A stretch of DNA of 64,000 bases from Acidobacteriota bacterium (GCA_003222675.1 QHWT01000047.1:62069-126068), one strand, 5' to 3'. Shown: positions 29,061 to 40,333, counted from the stretch's first letter. Numbers and translations: made by a program. The notes: generated by a model from the letters alone, not told the origin.

Positions 29061-30433
29061 CACCGGCCGGCCCCTGCGGCCGATCGCCGCAACGTCGCGG
29101 CGCCGGCCAGCCGCAGTTCGCGAATCACGTCGGGCACCCGCCGCGCGACGCGGACCGCATCGCGGCCGCTGTAGCGGCACAGTCGCATCAGCGCAACCAG
29201 GGAGACGACCGAAATCACAGCGCCAGTGATCAATCCGGCGGTCGCGGCGCCCACGATCCCGGCCTTTCGCGCCAGCACCCAGACGAGCACCGGTCCGAGC
29301 ACGCCCGACACGGTCACGATGCGGCTCGTCAGAGCGGGCCGTCCACGCATGTTGAAGACGGTCCAGCACAGGCCGGCAATCGAGAGGAAGAGGGTGCTCG
29401 CATACAGAATGGTTGCCGGCAGCGGGAGGTTCGCATACGCGCGCCCGTACATCCATGGCAGCGCCACTGGAAACACAAGGGCAGCCCCGAGAATCAGCAG
29501 AATCGAAACGAGTGCCTGGAGAAAGAGACTGCCGATCACGAGGTCGCCATCGTGCCGACCCGCGCGCGCGCGATCGACGAGCAGGTTCTGGAAAATGCCT
29601 GTGTATGTGCGCAACGGCATCAGCCCGAACTCACGAAAGCTGATGGCGACCGCATACGCTCCAACGTCGCCACGCGGCAGCAGCAGCGTCACCAGCAGCA
29701 AATCGACGCGCCCGCTGAGCAGTTTCATGATTTCCGCCCATTTGATCCGGAGTCCGTAGCTGTAACATTCCCGCGCCGTCACGCCCTCCGGGCTGTCGGC
29801 GCCGATCCGGCGCAGATATGAGAGTTGCACGACCACGATCGCGACCTGCGCAAGCGCGACGCCGGCGATGAACCCCCGCCACGACGGGCCCTTCACCGCG
29901 TAAACCATCGTCACAGCAGCCAGCTGCAATGCTGTCATCGCGTTCGTGAAGGATACGTACGCGGCATAGCGGCCGCGCGCGAGAATGATGACGGGCAGCA
30001 CGTTGGCGGCGGTGCCGCCGACCAGCAACACCACGACCATCGCCGAAAACCAGGGAGGTGCGAGCGCCTCCCGCACCGATGGACGAAACAGCGGCGCCGC
30101 CAGCACCACGACCACCGCCACGGCGACCGAGAACAACAGGTGGCGCGCCAGGATCCGCACCAGCGTCGGCACCGAGCCCGGCCGATGCCTGGCGTAATAC
30201 GCGAAGGCGTTGGCCAGCCCGAGATCGTTCAGCTGCGCGATGAGCAGCGCCGCAACGCTGACCGTCGCATAATTCGCGAGGCTCTCCGGGCCGAGCAGAC
30301 GCGCGATGACAATGCTGAGCGCAAAGCTCAGTGCGATGGATGCGATGGTGCCGGAAGCCATGATCCCCAGCTTCCGGCTCAGTCCAACGGACCAGTGCTG
30401 TGCGCCGCCGCTGATTGTCGTTTGAAGAGTCAA
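29060..30433 (-). CDS. Polysaccharide flippase (Wzx/MATE-like)
   Basis: KLGIMASGTIASIALSFALSIVIARLLGPESLANYATVSVAALLIAQLNDLGL and many TM segments; possible TTG start overlapping the preceding stop (TTGA). Confidence 0.82.
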   Translation of the reverse strand: MTLQTTISGGAQHWSVGLSRKLGIMASGTIASIALSFALSIVIARLLGPESLANYATVSVAALLIAQLNDLGLANAFAYYARHRPGSVPTLVRILARHLLFSVAVAVVVVLAAPLFRPSVREALAPPWFSAMVVVLLVGGTAANVLPVIILARGRYAAYVSFTNAMTALQLAAVTMVYAVKGPSWRGFIAGVALAQVAIVVVQLSYLRRIGADSPEGVTARECYSYGLRIKWAEIMKLLSGRVDLLLVTLLLPRGDVGAYAVAISFREFGLMPLRTYTGIFQNLLVDRARAGRHDGDLVIGSLFLQALVSILLILGAALVFPVALPWMYGRAYANLPLPATILYASTLFLSIAGLCWTVFNMRGRPALTSRIVTVSGVLGPVLVWVLARKAGIVGAATAGLITGAVISVVSLVALMRLCRYSGRDAVRVARRVPDVIRELRLAGAATLRRSAAGAGR

Positions 30434-31035
30434 CCGAGTGCCTTGCCGTCCATGACGGTCAGCGGCGACGCCTGGCCCAACACTCTGGCGGGAACACCCG
30501 CAACCACTGCGCCATCGGGAATCGATTGCGTGACCACACTGTTGGCCCCGACTACACAATTGCTTCCGAGCGTCACTCCCGGGAGGATGCACACGTTGAT
30601 GCCGAGCCAGCTGCCGTCGCCGATGTGAACCGGTCGCGGCACATCAGCACCTTGATGCATCACGGGCCGGCCTGGGTCGCTGAAGCGGTGCCCGTGATCC
30701 GAGATGTAGCAACGGGCGGCAATCAACACGTCTCGACCCACCGTCACTTCACGAGCGACGGCGATCACTGCATCGGATCCAATGCGGGATCCTGCGCCGA
30801 CAGTGAGTCGCCCGTCGGGCGTGGTCGTAAATACAGCTCGGCGCTGCACGACAACGCCAGGCCCGAGCGTGACGCGGTCGGCGCCTTCGATCATGAACCC
30901 GGACTCGATGTAGACCCCACGGAATGCATGCGTCAGCCGAAAGAACCATCCGGCGAGCCGGCGTCTGACAAAGAGCAGATGCATGCGCAGGACGTACCCG
31001 GCGCCGGCGCTCCGCGCGTTGGAGAGCGCCGTCAC
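30430..31035 (-). CDS. Left-handed beta-helix acyltransferase
   Basis: 201-aa ORF with hexapeptide repeats; DVLIAARCYISDHGHRF...GDGSWLGINVCILPGVTLGSNCVVGANSVVTQSIPDGAVVAGVPARVLG. Confidence 0.92.
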   Translation of the reverse strand: MTALSNARSAGAGYVLRMHLLFVRRRLAGWFFRLTHAFRGVYIESGFMIEGADRVTLGPGVVVQRRAVFTTTPDGRLTVGAGSRIGSDAVIAVAREVTVGRDVLIAARCYISDHGHRFSDPGRPVMHQGADVPRPVHIGDGSWLGINVCILPGVTLGSNCVVGANSVVTQSIPDGAVVAGVPARVLGQASPLTVMDGKALG

Positions 31036-31038
31036 GCG

Positions 31039-31893
31039 CTACTCCAGTCCGAGCGCGTAGCGCTGCAGCGGTGTCCAGTCGGCCGCAGGCGCGAGCGCGC
31101 GCCAGTTGCTTTCGCGCGGACGATAGCCGAACCCCGAATCGAAAAACGCGACGTACGCGAGACGAGGGCGCTCACATCGGCTGCCGAGGTGATAGCAATT
31201 CTCGGAATCGACGACCCAGGTCGTGGCCGCGGGGCCCGTCAGCGCCGCGGCTTTGTCAAGCGATGCATACCGACCAACCTGTTCATCGTCCAGATAATGA
31301 GGAAGATATTCGGGAACTTTGCGCGACTCTTCTTTTGACAGCATCGTCAACGGGCCGTTCGCGGGCTCTACGTCGGTCGCGTAGACGAACACCTTGATAA
31401 TCGCGAGATCACGACGATCGCGATGCCACAGCTGGCTGGCCATTGGACCAGCACCCATCGGCTTGGAGTAGAGCAACTCGACAGAGTTCAGGAAGGGCGC
31501 GCACCGCAGATAGGCGGCGACCAGTTTGAGCAACTGTTCGTCGAGCGCGAACCGCAGGAACACGGAAGCGGGCGTACGGTCCGCCGCTGAGAGCAGCTGC
31601 GAGAAGAAGGGCTTGTTTCCTCGCTGAGGAAGGGCCTCTGCTTCGGCCAGCTTTCGTCGAGAGGCATCAACGAGCTCGCGCACCAGGATCGGGCTGCCGT
31701 CAAACTGCACGAAACCTGTCTCATCGAGCGCGGCGAGGTATGGCGACTGCGCGCCATCGAGTCGTTCCGCGGCGCGTCTTCGCGCGGAGAATTCATGACG
31801 GTCGCGAAGAATACGGAATGGCCGCGACGATCGATCCATGTGGCGTCGCACGAGATCGCGCGCGAGCGTTTTGACGGAAGTGACTGACGGCAT
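31039..31893 (-). CDS. Phytanoyl-CoA dioxygenase-like protein
   Basis: 284-aa ORF; MASQLWHRDRRDLAIIKVFVYATDVEPANGPLTML. Confidence 0.75.
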   Translation of the reverse strand: MPSVTSVKTLARDLVRRHMDRSSRPFRILRDRHEFSARRRAAERLDGAQSPYLAALDETGFVQFDGSPILVRELVDASRRKLAEAEALPQRGNKPFFSQLLSAADRTPASVFLRFALDEQLLKLVAAYLRCAPFLNSVELLYSKPMGAGPMASQLWHRDRRDLAIIKVFVYATDVEPANGPLTMLSKEESRKVPEYLPHYLDDEQVGRYASLDKAAALTGPAATTWVVDSENCYHLGSRCERPRLAYVAFFDSGFGYRPRESNWRALAPAADWTPLQRYALGLE

Positions 31894-31899
31894 CGGTGA

Positions 31900-33393
31900 T
31901 TACATCGCTCCGAAATTGGGCCGTGCCGAGCGCGGCGTCAACGCGAAGAGCATCAGCGCGAGCACCGCGCCGGCGAGTCCGATGGCCGTGGCCACCGCAA
32001 CGTTGAGCAAGACGCGCGGCGTCACCGGACCGAGGGGCACGACGGGCGGATCCGCTACCTGGATGTTGACGCTCCGGCTCATCACATCCTTGCGCGCAGA
32101 CTCGAACCGCAACACCAGATCCCTGTATACCTGCGACGAGAGCTCGTACTCGAGCTGCAGCTTCTCCTGCTTCAGCTCCGCATCGTACAGACGCGGAAGC
32201 AGGTCGCGCGTTGCCTCACGACGCAGGATATTGCGCTGTGCCTCGAGGGCAGACACCTTCGTCCGGCCAGTTGCCGCCTGATAGTCGAGGACTTCGTACA
32301 CCGGATCGATATAGGGCTCCACCAGCGGCAATCCGAGCGGCGTGCTTTCTTCCGGCGGCTTCGACTCGACCGCATCCGGCACCGACGGCCTTCGCCTGGG
32401 AAGCGGAGAATTCATCCGAGAATCGGTATCACGACTGGCGGCGCGATTGCTCTCACGATTCGTCCCAGGAGTGGTCTGAGGATTAGTCTGAGGAACGGCT
32501 CTCTCCCGACTGTCGCGGCCCTCATCAAGGCGCGTCGTCAACTGTTCCGATGGTGGAGCAGGGGATGGCGGTGGCCGCCTCACCGTTTCCGCCTGCCGCC
32601 GGGCGTCCTCGAGCAGCGGACCTTCACCAACGGTCAGACGCGGTGCGGCCAACTGGCGGGACCGCGTTGCCAACTGTCGCTCGGCGACCGTTACGCGCGA
32701 CTGCTCAGCGGCCAGGTCGGCCTCGATTTCGACGCCCAACGCGCGCTGCGCGAGCGCCGTCTGTGCGTCCTTGCGCAGCCGGTCGACTTGAGCGATCTGC
32801 TGATACGTCAAGAGATCACGCCCCGCCTTGTCCATCGACCGACGCGCCTCCTCCATCTGCTTCTTGATGAGGCCGCCCGTCAGCGCGATCGTGTTCTCAA
32901 CACTCAGTCGCTGATTCAAGTCGATCCCCGACTGCACCAGGGTGGTGAGCGCCTGGGGCGCGATCAACGGCGAGGCGAGCCGAAGGCTCACCCGCAAAAA
33001 CATCGTGTCGCGGATTTGCGAGATCTGAAGCCGTTCGCGTACGAGGATCTCGGGCGTCAGGCGTTCGGGATCGCCGTCCAGGTGAAACTGTCCAATGACG
33101 GTCTCGGCGACGCGGCGGTTCTCCAGAAGCGTGCGCGCGTTGGTCACCGCAGACATCTGGGCTCCGGGCGTGGGTTCGGACGCAGACACGACCAGCGTCG
33201 CGCTCGCCTCGTACAGTTTCGGCTGCGCGATCGACCACGCCAACCCCGCGATGAAGCACACGAGCGCCGCGCCGGCGATGATCCGCCAGCAACGGATGAG
33301 GATGTCGACGACCGTCAGATCCGAGGAGGCGCGTGACACGACGCGAGTCTCGTGCGACGCGCGCGCGTCGGTCGTCAGTGCCGGAAGGTTCAC
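31900..33393 (-). CDS. Wzz-like chain-length determinant protein
   Basis: 497-aa ORF; N-terminal TM, coiled region, C-terminal VADPPVVPLGPVTPRVLLNVAVATAIGLAGAVLALMLFAL. Confidence 0.85.
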   Translation of the reverse strand: MNLPALTTDARASHETRVVSRASSDLTVVDILIRCWRIIAGAALVCFIAGLAWSIAQPKLYEASATLVVSASEPTPGAQMSAVTNARTLLENRRVAETVIGQFHLDGDPERLTPEILVRERLQISQIRDTMFLRVSLRLASPLIAPQALTTLVQSGIDLNQRLSVENTIALTGGLIKKQMEEARRSMDKAGRDLLTYQQIAQVDRLRKDAQTALAQRALGVEIEADLAAEQSRVTVAERQLATRSRQLAAPRLTVGEGPLLEDARRQAETVRRPPPSPAPPSEQLTTRLDEGRDSRERAVPQTNPQTTPGTNRESNRAASRDTDSRMNSPLPRRRPSVPDAVESKPPEESTPLGLPLVEPYIDPVYEVLDYQAATGRTKVSALEAQRNILRREATRDLLPRLYDAELKQEKLQLEYELSSQVYRDLVLRFESARKDVMSRSVNIQVADPPVVPLGPVTPRVLLNVAVATAIGLAGAVLALMLFALTPRSARPNFGAM

Positions 33394-33431
33394 GTGTACT
33401 TGAAAGCTGTAACCCGTTGACGAGCGGTGAA

Positions 33432-33461
33432 ATTATATCGAACCGTTCAGAAGACCGTCAA
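33432..33461 (-). promoter_or_regulatory. Candidate sigma70 promoter for the wzz-led operon: TTGACG-N18-TATAAT
   Basis: Reverse complement of 33432-33461 reads TTGACG GTCTTCTGAACGGTTCGA TATAAT, ~40 nt upstream of the wzz-like start. Confidence 0.7.
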
Positions 33462-33477
33462 TGCAATCGGCGCCCGA

Positions 33478-34359
33478 TCAGCTGAGATACGCGTAGAGGT
33501 AATCCGCGCGTCCCTCGTGCTCGAGCGCGAGGCGCCAATGGGAATCGAAGCGTCTGTCGAGTAACGCGCTTCGCTCGTCTCCCAGGGGCCGCCCTTCGGT
33601 GAGCCAGCCCACGAAGTTCGAGAAGCCGAAGCGATGGCGATAGACGATGTCGCAGCTTTGAAACCCGGCGCGCGCCGCGGCACGGCGCAACGATCGATCT
33701 TCGAAATAAAAACGGTGCACCACGCGGTAGAAGAACTGGCGGTACGGTTCACAACCCGCCGCGAGCAGAATGTCGCCGCGATTGGGTGTGCTGATGAGCG
33801 CCGTGCCTCCGGGCGCCAGCAGTCCGTGGATGCCGTGAAGCAGCGACACGGGATCGGCGACGTGCTCGATGACGCTGAAACACACCACGAGATCCATGCG
33901 GCCGCCCCACGCTTCGCTGGCGCTCGCCACGTCGGGGAACACGCGATGACCGCGACCGATGAGCGACGCGTGATAACTTCGTGCCGGCTCGATGGCGATC
34001 GTCTCTTCAGCGTACCCTGCCAGGCCGTCGAGGAAGGAACCTCCGCCGCACCCGACATCGGCGATGCGCTTGTGCCGCACCGTCAGACGCTGCAGCAGAG
34101 GAAACTGGCGGAACTGCTCGTGATCGTGGCGTTCGAAGAAATGCTCGATGTCGGGTTGCTCGCCGACATCGGATCGATACGTGCCTTCGGCATAGTACTC
34201 CTCCGGTGGCTGCGCGGGCTCGACCAGCACTTCGACGAAACAGGCTCCGCACCGCCGCACTCGACCCGGCCGCTGGCGACCAAACACGCCGTCGCGGATT
34301 GGCCCGTCGTAGGCGTGGCTCCAGTCTGATTCGCCGCAGATCGCGCAGGCATCGCTCAT
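33478..34359 (-). CDS. Class I SAM methyltransferase with N-terminal zinc-binding motif
   Basis: CAICGESDWSHAYDG...RRCGACFVEVL and RIADVGCGGGSFLDGLAGY. Confidence 0.86.
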   Translation of the reverse strand: MSDACAICGESDWSHAYDGPIRDGVFGRQRPGRVRRCGACFVEVLVEPAQPPEEYYAEGTYRSDVGEQPDIEHFFERHDHEQFRQFPLLQRLTVRHKRIADVGCGGGSFLDGLAGYAEETIAIEPARSYHASLIGRGHRVFPDVASASEAWGGRMDLVVCFSVIEHVADPVSLLHGIHGLLAPGGTALISTPNRGDILLAAGCEPYRQFFYRVVHRFYFEDRSLRRAAARAGFQSCDIVYRHRFGFSNFVGWLTEGRPLGDERSALLDRRFDSHWRLALEHEGRADYLYAYLS

Positions 34360-35069
34360 CTCGCCTCACTGCGTCGCATCACCGACTCGACGTCCGCGAA
34401 GTCTGCGATTGTATCGATGCTGACGAATTCGCCGTCGAGCACCAGCGCGGTTGCGCGCTCTGGCAGAAGCGTCCGGTAATCGAGAATGGTCCTGCGCGTG
34501 AAGGCATAGGCGATGCCGTTGCGGTGATATACCGGCGTGAGCTGCTGGCGCGCAATGATTCCCTGTCCGCGCGGATCGACGAGCCGAAGCTGCCCGGCCT
34601 CGCTCATCGTGAGCTGCTTGAACGGGTGGTATTTCAGCGGGGTGGCGGAGACCGTCCAGACCGCGTCCCAGCCGCCGTCGATCAGCCGCTCAATCGTCTG
34701 ATGCACGTGTTCTACTCGCCTCAACGGTGACGTCGGCTGAAGCATCACTACGACATCGTACTGCACGCCCGCCAACCGCTCCGTTTCCTGCAGCGCGTGC
34801 GCGAGAACGTCCCAGTCACCGATGCGGTCGCCCGAGATCTCGGCAGGGCGTAGAAAGGGAACCTCCAGTCCGGCCGCGCGGGCGATGTCCGCGATCCGTG
34901 GTTCGTCCGTGGACACGACCGCTTTGTCGAACCAGCCGCAGGCGCGGATCACGTCCGCGGCGTGTGCGACCAGGGGCTTTCCGGCGAGCGGATGAATGTT
35001 CTTGAGCGGCACGCCCTTGCTGCCGCCGCGCGCCGGCACGACCGCGAGGAGCGTCTGGCCGCTCAGCAT
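34356..35069 (-). CDS. Acylneuraminate cytidylyltransferase family (NeuA/PseF-like)
   Basis: 237-aa ORF; LLAVVPARGGSKGVPLKNIHPLAGKPLVAHAADVIR; MLQPTSPLRRVEHVHQTIERLI. Confidence 0.9.
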   Translation of the reverse strand: MLSGQTLLAVVPARGGSKGVPLKNIHPLAGKPLVAHAADVIRACGWFDKAVVSTDEPRIADIARAAGLEVPFLRPAEISGDRIGDWDVLAHALQETERLAGVQYDVVVMLQPTSPLRRVEHVHQTIERLIDGGWDAVWTVSATPLKYHPFKQLTMSEAGQLRLVDPRGQGIIARQQLTPVYHRNGIAYAFTRRTILDYRTLLPERATALVLDGEFVSIDTIADFADVESVMRRSEAR

Positions 35070-35719
35070 TGCACAGCCGCTCGCGCGATGTAGCGGGACA
35101 GATCACGCAGGGAATCGAGCAATTCGGCGTCCTGCTCGAAATCTGCGCCGGCGCTCTGAACGCCGACGAAATGGCATCCTGCCGCCCGGGCTGCGTCGCG
35201 ATCCGACAGGCGATCGCCGACGAACAGAATTCGTCCGGGGTCGATGCGCTCGGCAGACGCGATTCTCGCGAGAATCTCCACTTTCGTCCGCGGCCGTCCG
35301 TACACGCCGCGAAAGAGCGCCGTCCATCCCCTCTGATCCACGTAGCTCCGCAGCGTCTCCTCCGGCGTCGCGGAATTCACATACAACGGATAACGAGCGG
35401 CCAGCTGCGCCAACGTCTCCGACGCGTGATCCGTTTCCGCGCACTGCGGCAGCAGCGCGTCGCAGCGCTCGCTGTACGCTTGAACCGAGCGCGCCACGAT
35501 CGTCGCGTGCTCCGCGCCGGGCAGCTTCAACGTTCGGACGATGGCATCGATGATGTCGGCGCGATCGCCCGGCCCGCCCGCCAGACATCGGTCAATTGTT
35601 GCGGAGGACACCGGCAGCGCGCGAAGTGCATAGTCGTAGGCTGCGCGCTTGATCGCGTTCGACTGCACCAGCACGCCATCGAAGTCGAACACGACGCACG
35701 CGACAGAGAATGCGCTCAC
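35063..35719 (-). CDS. HAD-family hydrolase
   Basis: GTG start VSAFSVACVVFDFDGVLVQSNAIKRAAYDYALRAL; VNSATPEETLRSYV; ILFVGDRLSDRDAARAAG. Confidence 0.86.
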   Translation of the reverse strand: MSAFSVACVVFDFDGVLVQSNAIKRAAYDYALRALPVSSATIDRCLAGGPGDRADIIDAIVRTLKLPGAEHATIVARSVQAYSERCDALLPQCAETDHASETLAQLAARYPLYVNSATPEETLRSYVDQRGWTALFRGVYGRPRTKVEILARIASAERIDPGRILFVGDRLSDRDAARAAGCHFVGVQSAGADFEQDAELLDSLRDLSRYIARAAVQC

Positions 35720-36477
35720 GAGGCGGGCACCAGGCCAAGGCGCGTCTGCACCAACGTGAAAAACTCTCCGCCCGCGTGACCAGCCGGCATGCTCAGAAAC
35801 CGACCCATCGCTTCCGCGTAAAAAAGCTGATGTCCCAGCCGGGGCAGCGCTTCGTCGATCGCTCGCGTGGCACCAGGCCATTTGGGGGCCCGGTACTCGT
35901 CGTAGACGATCGCGCCGTGAACGCGTGGACCGAGGAACTGAAGGCAGTCGCGATAACTTTCATAAAGATCCACGTCGAGATTCAGCAGGGCGATTCCGCG
36001 CGGATTGTCCGCGCCCCGCAGCGTGCGCGAGAAGAAGCCGGGCACGAGCGTCACCTGTTCGCTGAAAAATTCCTGCAGCTCGCCGTATCGAAAATGTTCC
36101 GCCACGTGCATGAGCGACGTGTCCGCCCACAGATCTCCGGCGACAGGACGACGGTCTGACGTGTCGGCTGCCGTGGGCGGCGGAAACCCTTCAAAGGAAT
36201 CGAAGCCATACAAGCGGCGGGTCGAGCGCCGAGCGGCCATGAAGTAGCCGAGCATGTACAGGGTGAGGCCGCGTCCGACGCCGCATTCAACCACGTCCCC
36301 TGCAATGTGCGCTTCGTCGATTGACCTTAGGAGCGCCTCGAAGCCGACGAGCTTCTCGACGTATCCGCGGTAATACAGCGGCGGATAGTACTGAGCCAGG
36401 TACCGGGATGCTCGCCGCGCAGGCCGTGTCAGTGCAAAACCGCTGCGGCGGATCAGAGTGCGGATGAAGGCGCGCAT
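35716..36477 (-). CDS. TylF/MycF-like O-methyltransferase
   Basis: 253-aa ORF; VVECGVGRGLTLYMLGYFMAARRSTRRLYGFDSFEGFPPPT; LLNLDVDLYESYRDCLQFLGPRV. Confidence 0.86.
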   Translation of the reverse strand: MRAFIRTLIRRSGFALTRPARRASRYLAQYYPPLYYRGYVEKLVGFEALLRSIDEAHIAGDVVECGVGRGLTLYMLGYFMAARRSTRRLYGFDSFEGFPPPTAADTSDRRPVAGDLWADTSLMHVAEHFRYGELQEFFSEQVTLVPGFFSRTLRGADNPRGIALLNLDVDLYESYRDCLQFLGPRVHGAIVYDEYRAPKWPGATRAIDEALPRLGHQLFYAEAMGRFLSMPAGHAGGEFFTLVQTRLGLVPAS

Positions 36478-36480
36478 CGA

Positions 36481-37998
36481 TCAAATCTGATAGCGGCCCC
36501 ATTGGTTGACGACCGTCTTCCTTGCTGAGCCCCGCTGATTAATGGTCTTGTCCTCGTAGTACGAGTCGTTGGCAAAGTGCGTCGTCGAGATCTCCTCGAA
36601 GATGACGCCAGTGTCGGTCCAGAACTCGTGCCAGACACCCTGCTGAATCAGTTGAATATCTCCGGGGTACAGCGTGCGGCGACGCCCCTCCACAACCATC
36701 TCGAGCACGCCGTGAAGGACCTGGAATGTCTCTTCTTTTCGCTTGTGATAGTGCGACGGGTGGCGCTGTCCCGGCAGCTGGATAACCAGCTTCTTGCAGT
36801 AGCTCCGGTTCACGCACGTCACCATCAGGATTCCGACTTCAGGAAAGCGGCCGATGCCGTAGTGATGCGAGAACTCGGTTTCGAACTCCGTCGGCAGAGC
36901 AATGCGCGCCTCGTTGAGCATCGCTTTGGCCGTATGGATTGCCGTGAACAGGACCTGCTTGTCAGGTTCTTCCGGAAAGTCGACATTCGATCTGAGTACC
37001 GGCGTGTCCTTGTCCAGCGGCTCGGCGAGCGAGAGCCCCTCCTTGAACTCTCCCGCACTGAGCTGGCCGGTCTCGCACGGCATCGCGAAGTAGACGTCGT
37101 CACGTTCGAGCACGACGCCGGCCTTTAACGACCGACGCGCGTACACGCCTCTCCACAGCGATTGAAGCGCGACGGTTTCCTCTTCCGGCGCAGACGGCCT
37201 GTCGATGGCGCCGCAAATCGCGCGCGCCTTCAACGCCGCTTTGATCCAGCGATCGATCTGGTCGGGTGTCGATGAATACGCGTTCAACTTGAACTCCTCC
37301 GTCTCGATACCGACGTGGCGCTCGAGAATGCGCGCCCCTTTCGCAATCGCCACCAGAACCGGATCGGAGTCGTCCGGCCGTTCGTGTGTCGAGAATCCGA
37401 TGACCGTCCCCGGGTAGCGTCGGCACAGGGCGCCGATCTGGTTCAGTTGCAGGTGTTCGTCCGGCGTCGGATAGATCGACACGCAATGCATGATCGCGAA
37501 GTGCGTCCGCCGATGCTCGAAGAAGCTGACCAGATCGTCGATTTGCTTCGCCGACAGACCGCCGGTCGAGAAGATCACGGGGCGGTTCGCGTCTGCGATG
37601 CGTTCGAGCAGAGGCCAGTCCGTCGCCGAGCTGCTCGCCACTTTCAGGATCTCGATCTCGAGACGGGCGCAGAGTTCGACCGACGCTTCGTCGAACGGCG
37701 TGGCCATCGGCATCAGGCCGTTCTCGCGGACCGCGTGTATCAGCTGCGCGAACTCCGCCTCGCCAAGGCGCGTGGACAGGAACCGGCCCACGTGCTTGTT
37801 GACGGACGCGCCGCGATGCGCCGGATGAATGAAGGTGTCGAGCTCGCGAAACTGGAACTTGAGGGCGGCGCGAACGCCATTGGCGCTCGCCACCTGCGCG
37901 AGCTCGCGAATGATCCGCAAGCCGTGGGTCACACTCCCCTGGTGATTGTTCGCCAGATCGAATACGAACAAATCCTCGAGCGAGAGTTTGCTAGACAT
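36481..37998 (-). CDS. NeuB-family sialic/nonulosonic-acid synthase fused to SAF-like and C-terminal cupin domains
   Basis: 505-aa ORF; FVFDLANNHQGSVTHGLRII, MHCVSIYPTPDEHLQLNQI, GFSTHERPDD, ARILERHVGI; cupin HPSHYHKRKEETFQVLHGVLEMVVEGRRRTLYPGDIQLIQQGVWHEF. Confidence 0.9.
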   Translation of the reverse strand: MSSKLSLEDLFVFDLANNHQGSVTHGLRIIRELAQVASANGVRAALKFQFRELDTFIHPAHRGASVNKHVGRFLSTRLGEAEFAQLIHAVRENGLMPMATPFDEASVELCARLEIEILKVASSSATDWPLLERIADANRPVIFSTGGLSAKQIDDLVSFFEHRRTHFAIMHCVSIYPTPDEHLQLNQIGALCRRYPGTVIGFSTHERPDDSDPVLVAIAKGARILERHVGIETEEFKLNAYSSTPDQIDRWIKAALKARAICGAIDRPSAPEEETVALQSLWRGVYARRSLKAGVVLERDDVYFAMPCETGQLSAGEFKEGLSLAEPLDKDTPVLRSNVDFPEEPDKQVLFTAIHTAKAMLNEARIALPTEFETEFSHHYGIGRFPEVGILMVTCVNRSYCKKLVIQLPGQRHPSHYHKRKEETFQVLHGVLEMVVEGRRRTLYPGDIQLIQQGVWHEFWTDTGVIFEEISTTHFANDSYYEDKTINQRGSARKTVVNQWGRYQI

Positions 37999-39052
37999 GC
38001 TGCTGCGATCGGATCGGCGCGCCGTCTCCGCCCTCGGGCGGAGCGAGATCGAGGGTGATGCGCGTGCCCAGTCGCGCGGTTTCGTGCGCGGCGCGGATCA
38101 ACCGCTGCGTCTCCAGGCCATGCCTCAAGTCGATCGGTGACGGGACACCGTCGCGGCAACACCGTTCGATGTGCCGGAGCTCGTCAATGAAGTCGTCGGG
38201 ACGGGTCTTGTGAATGATCCGGACGTCGTCCTCCTGATCCGGCCGCCGGAGAATGACGGCATCCGCTCCGGGTTTGCAGCCCAGTTCCGCGGGCAGCGTC
38301 ACCACATCCTGCACAACACGCCCGAGCAGACCGCTCTCCGTCCGCAGCAGCAGCAGGCACAGCCGATCGTAGGCAGCGCCGTCCGACGTCGATATGTAAT
38401 CCATGGCGGCCTGGACCTGGCGGACTCGTCCGGCGCCGGCGGCTTCAGCAAAAAACTGCCAGAGGTTCATCGCGTGCGAGTGCTCCCCCGCTGCACCGCC
38501 TCCTGCTTCCGAGAATCCCAGGTAGCTGTCGGCTGGCCCTGCAAGCCACGGGTGCGCCCGGAAAATTCCCGCCCAGTGCTCACGAAACTCTACGTCGATC
38601 GTGAGCGGACGGCCGACAACGCCGGCCGCGAGCTCACGTGCGATCATCTGCGCTGCGCGACCCACGACGTGGTCGTACCCGACGAACACCCGCGTTGCGG
38701 AGTCCGCCGCGCGCGCCGCGAGCTGTTCAACCGTGGCGGCGGGCGGCGCGAGAGGCTTCTCGATGAGAATCGCCACCGGAGACTCGCTGAGCGCGGCGAG
38801 CGCCAATGGGACGTGCGAGTCGGGCGGCGTGCCGATGATAACGAGATCGAAATGACCCTGCGCCCGATCCGGCGATAGTTGCGTGATCGCCTCGTCCCAG
38901 GCGCCGTACCGAGAGGGATACAAGTCCCGCCTCATCCGCTCTAACGCCGCCTCGCTGACGTCTGTGACGGTGACCGACCACCCGAGCTGGCGGGCGGCAT
39001 GCGCGTGGTGTGTGCCTATCGAACCGGCACCAACGATCCTTACTGTGTTCAC
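37991..39052 (-). CDS. Gfo/Idh/MocA-family oxidoreductase
   Basis: GTG start VNTVRIVGAGSIGTHHAHAARQLGWSVTVTDVSE; AILIEKPLAPP. Confidence 0.87.
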   Translation of the reverse strand: MNTVRIVGAGSIGTHHAHAARQLGWSVTVTDVSEAALERMRRDLYPSRYGAWDEAITQLSPDRAQGHFDLVIIGTPPDSHVPLALAALSESPVAILIEKPLAPPAATVEQLAARAADSATRVFVGYDHVVGRAAQMIARELAAGVVGRPLTIDVEFREHWAGIFRAHPWLAGPADSYLGFSEAGGGAAGEHSHAMNLWQFFAEAAGAGRVRQVQAAMDYISTSDGAAYDRLCLLLLRTESGLLGRVVQDVVTLPAELGCKPGADAVILRRPDQEDDVRIIHKTRPDDFIDELRHIERCCRDGVPSPIDLRHGLETQRLIRAAHETARLGTRITLDLAPPEGGDGAPIRSQQHV

Positions 39053-39078
39053 GAAGGCCTTCCGGCGGCCGCGTGGGA

Positions 39079-40071
<993 letters not shown>

Positions 40072-40110
40072 TCAGGAAAAGCTCGTCCGGACGTGTCGGG
40101 TAAGGCGTTC

Positions 40111-40139
40111 ATTGTAGAAAACCCGAGGATCCCGGTCAA
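40111..40139 (-). promoter_or_regulatory. Candidate sigma70 promoter upstream of gmd-led operon: TTGACC-N17-TACAAT
   Basis: Reverse complement of 40111-40139 reads TTGACC GGGATCCTCGGGTTTTC TACAAT, ~42 nt upstream of the gmd start. Confidence 0.7.
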
Positions 40140-40333
40140 GGAATGCGCCGTCTCGCCACTACGATTCAGTGCTGAAGAGTACGCAATCCAGTGCTTCTCC
40201 GGCGATGTCGCTGCAGCATCGCCTCAGCATTTTTGGGAACCCCGTTACCACATCTCGACAGCCAAACAGCAATACGCCTGGGTACGCGTGTTGCTCAACC
40301 GTTTCGGCGCGGATGATCTGGAGGGGAAATGAT

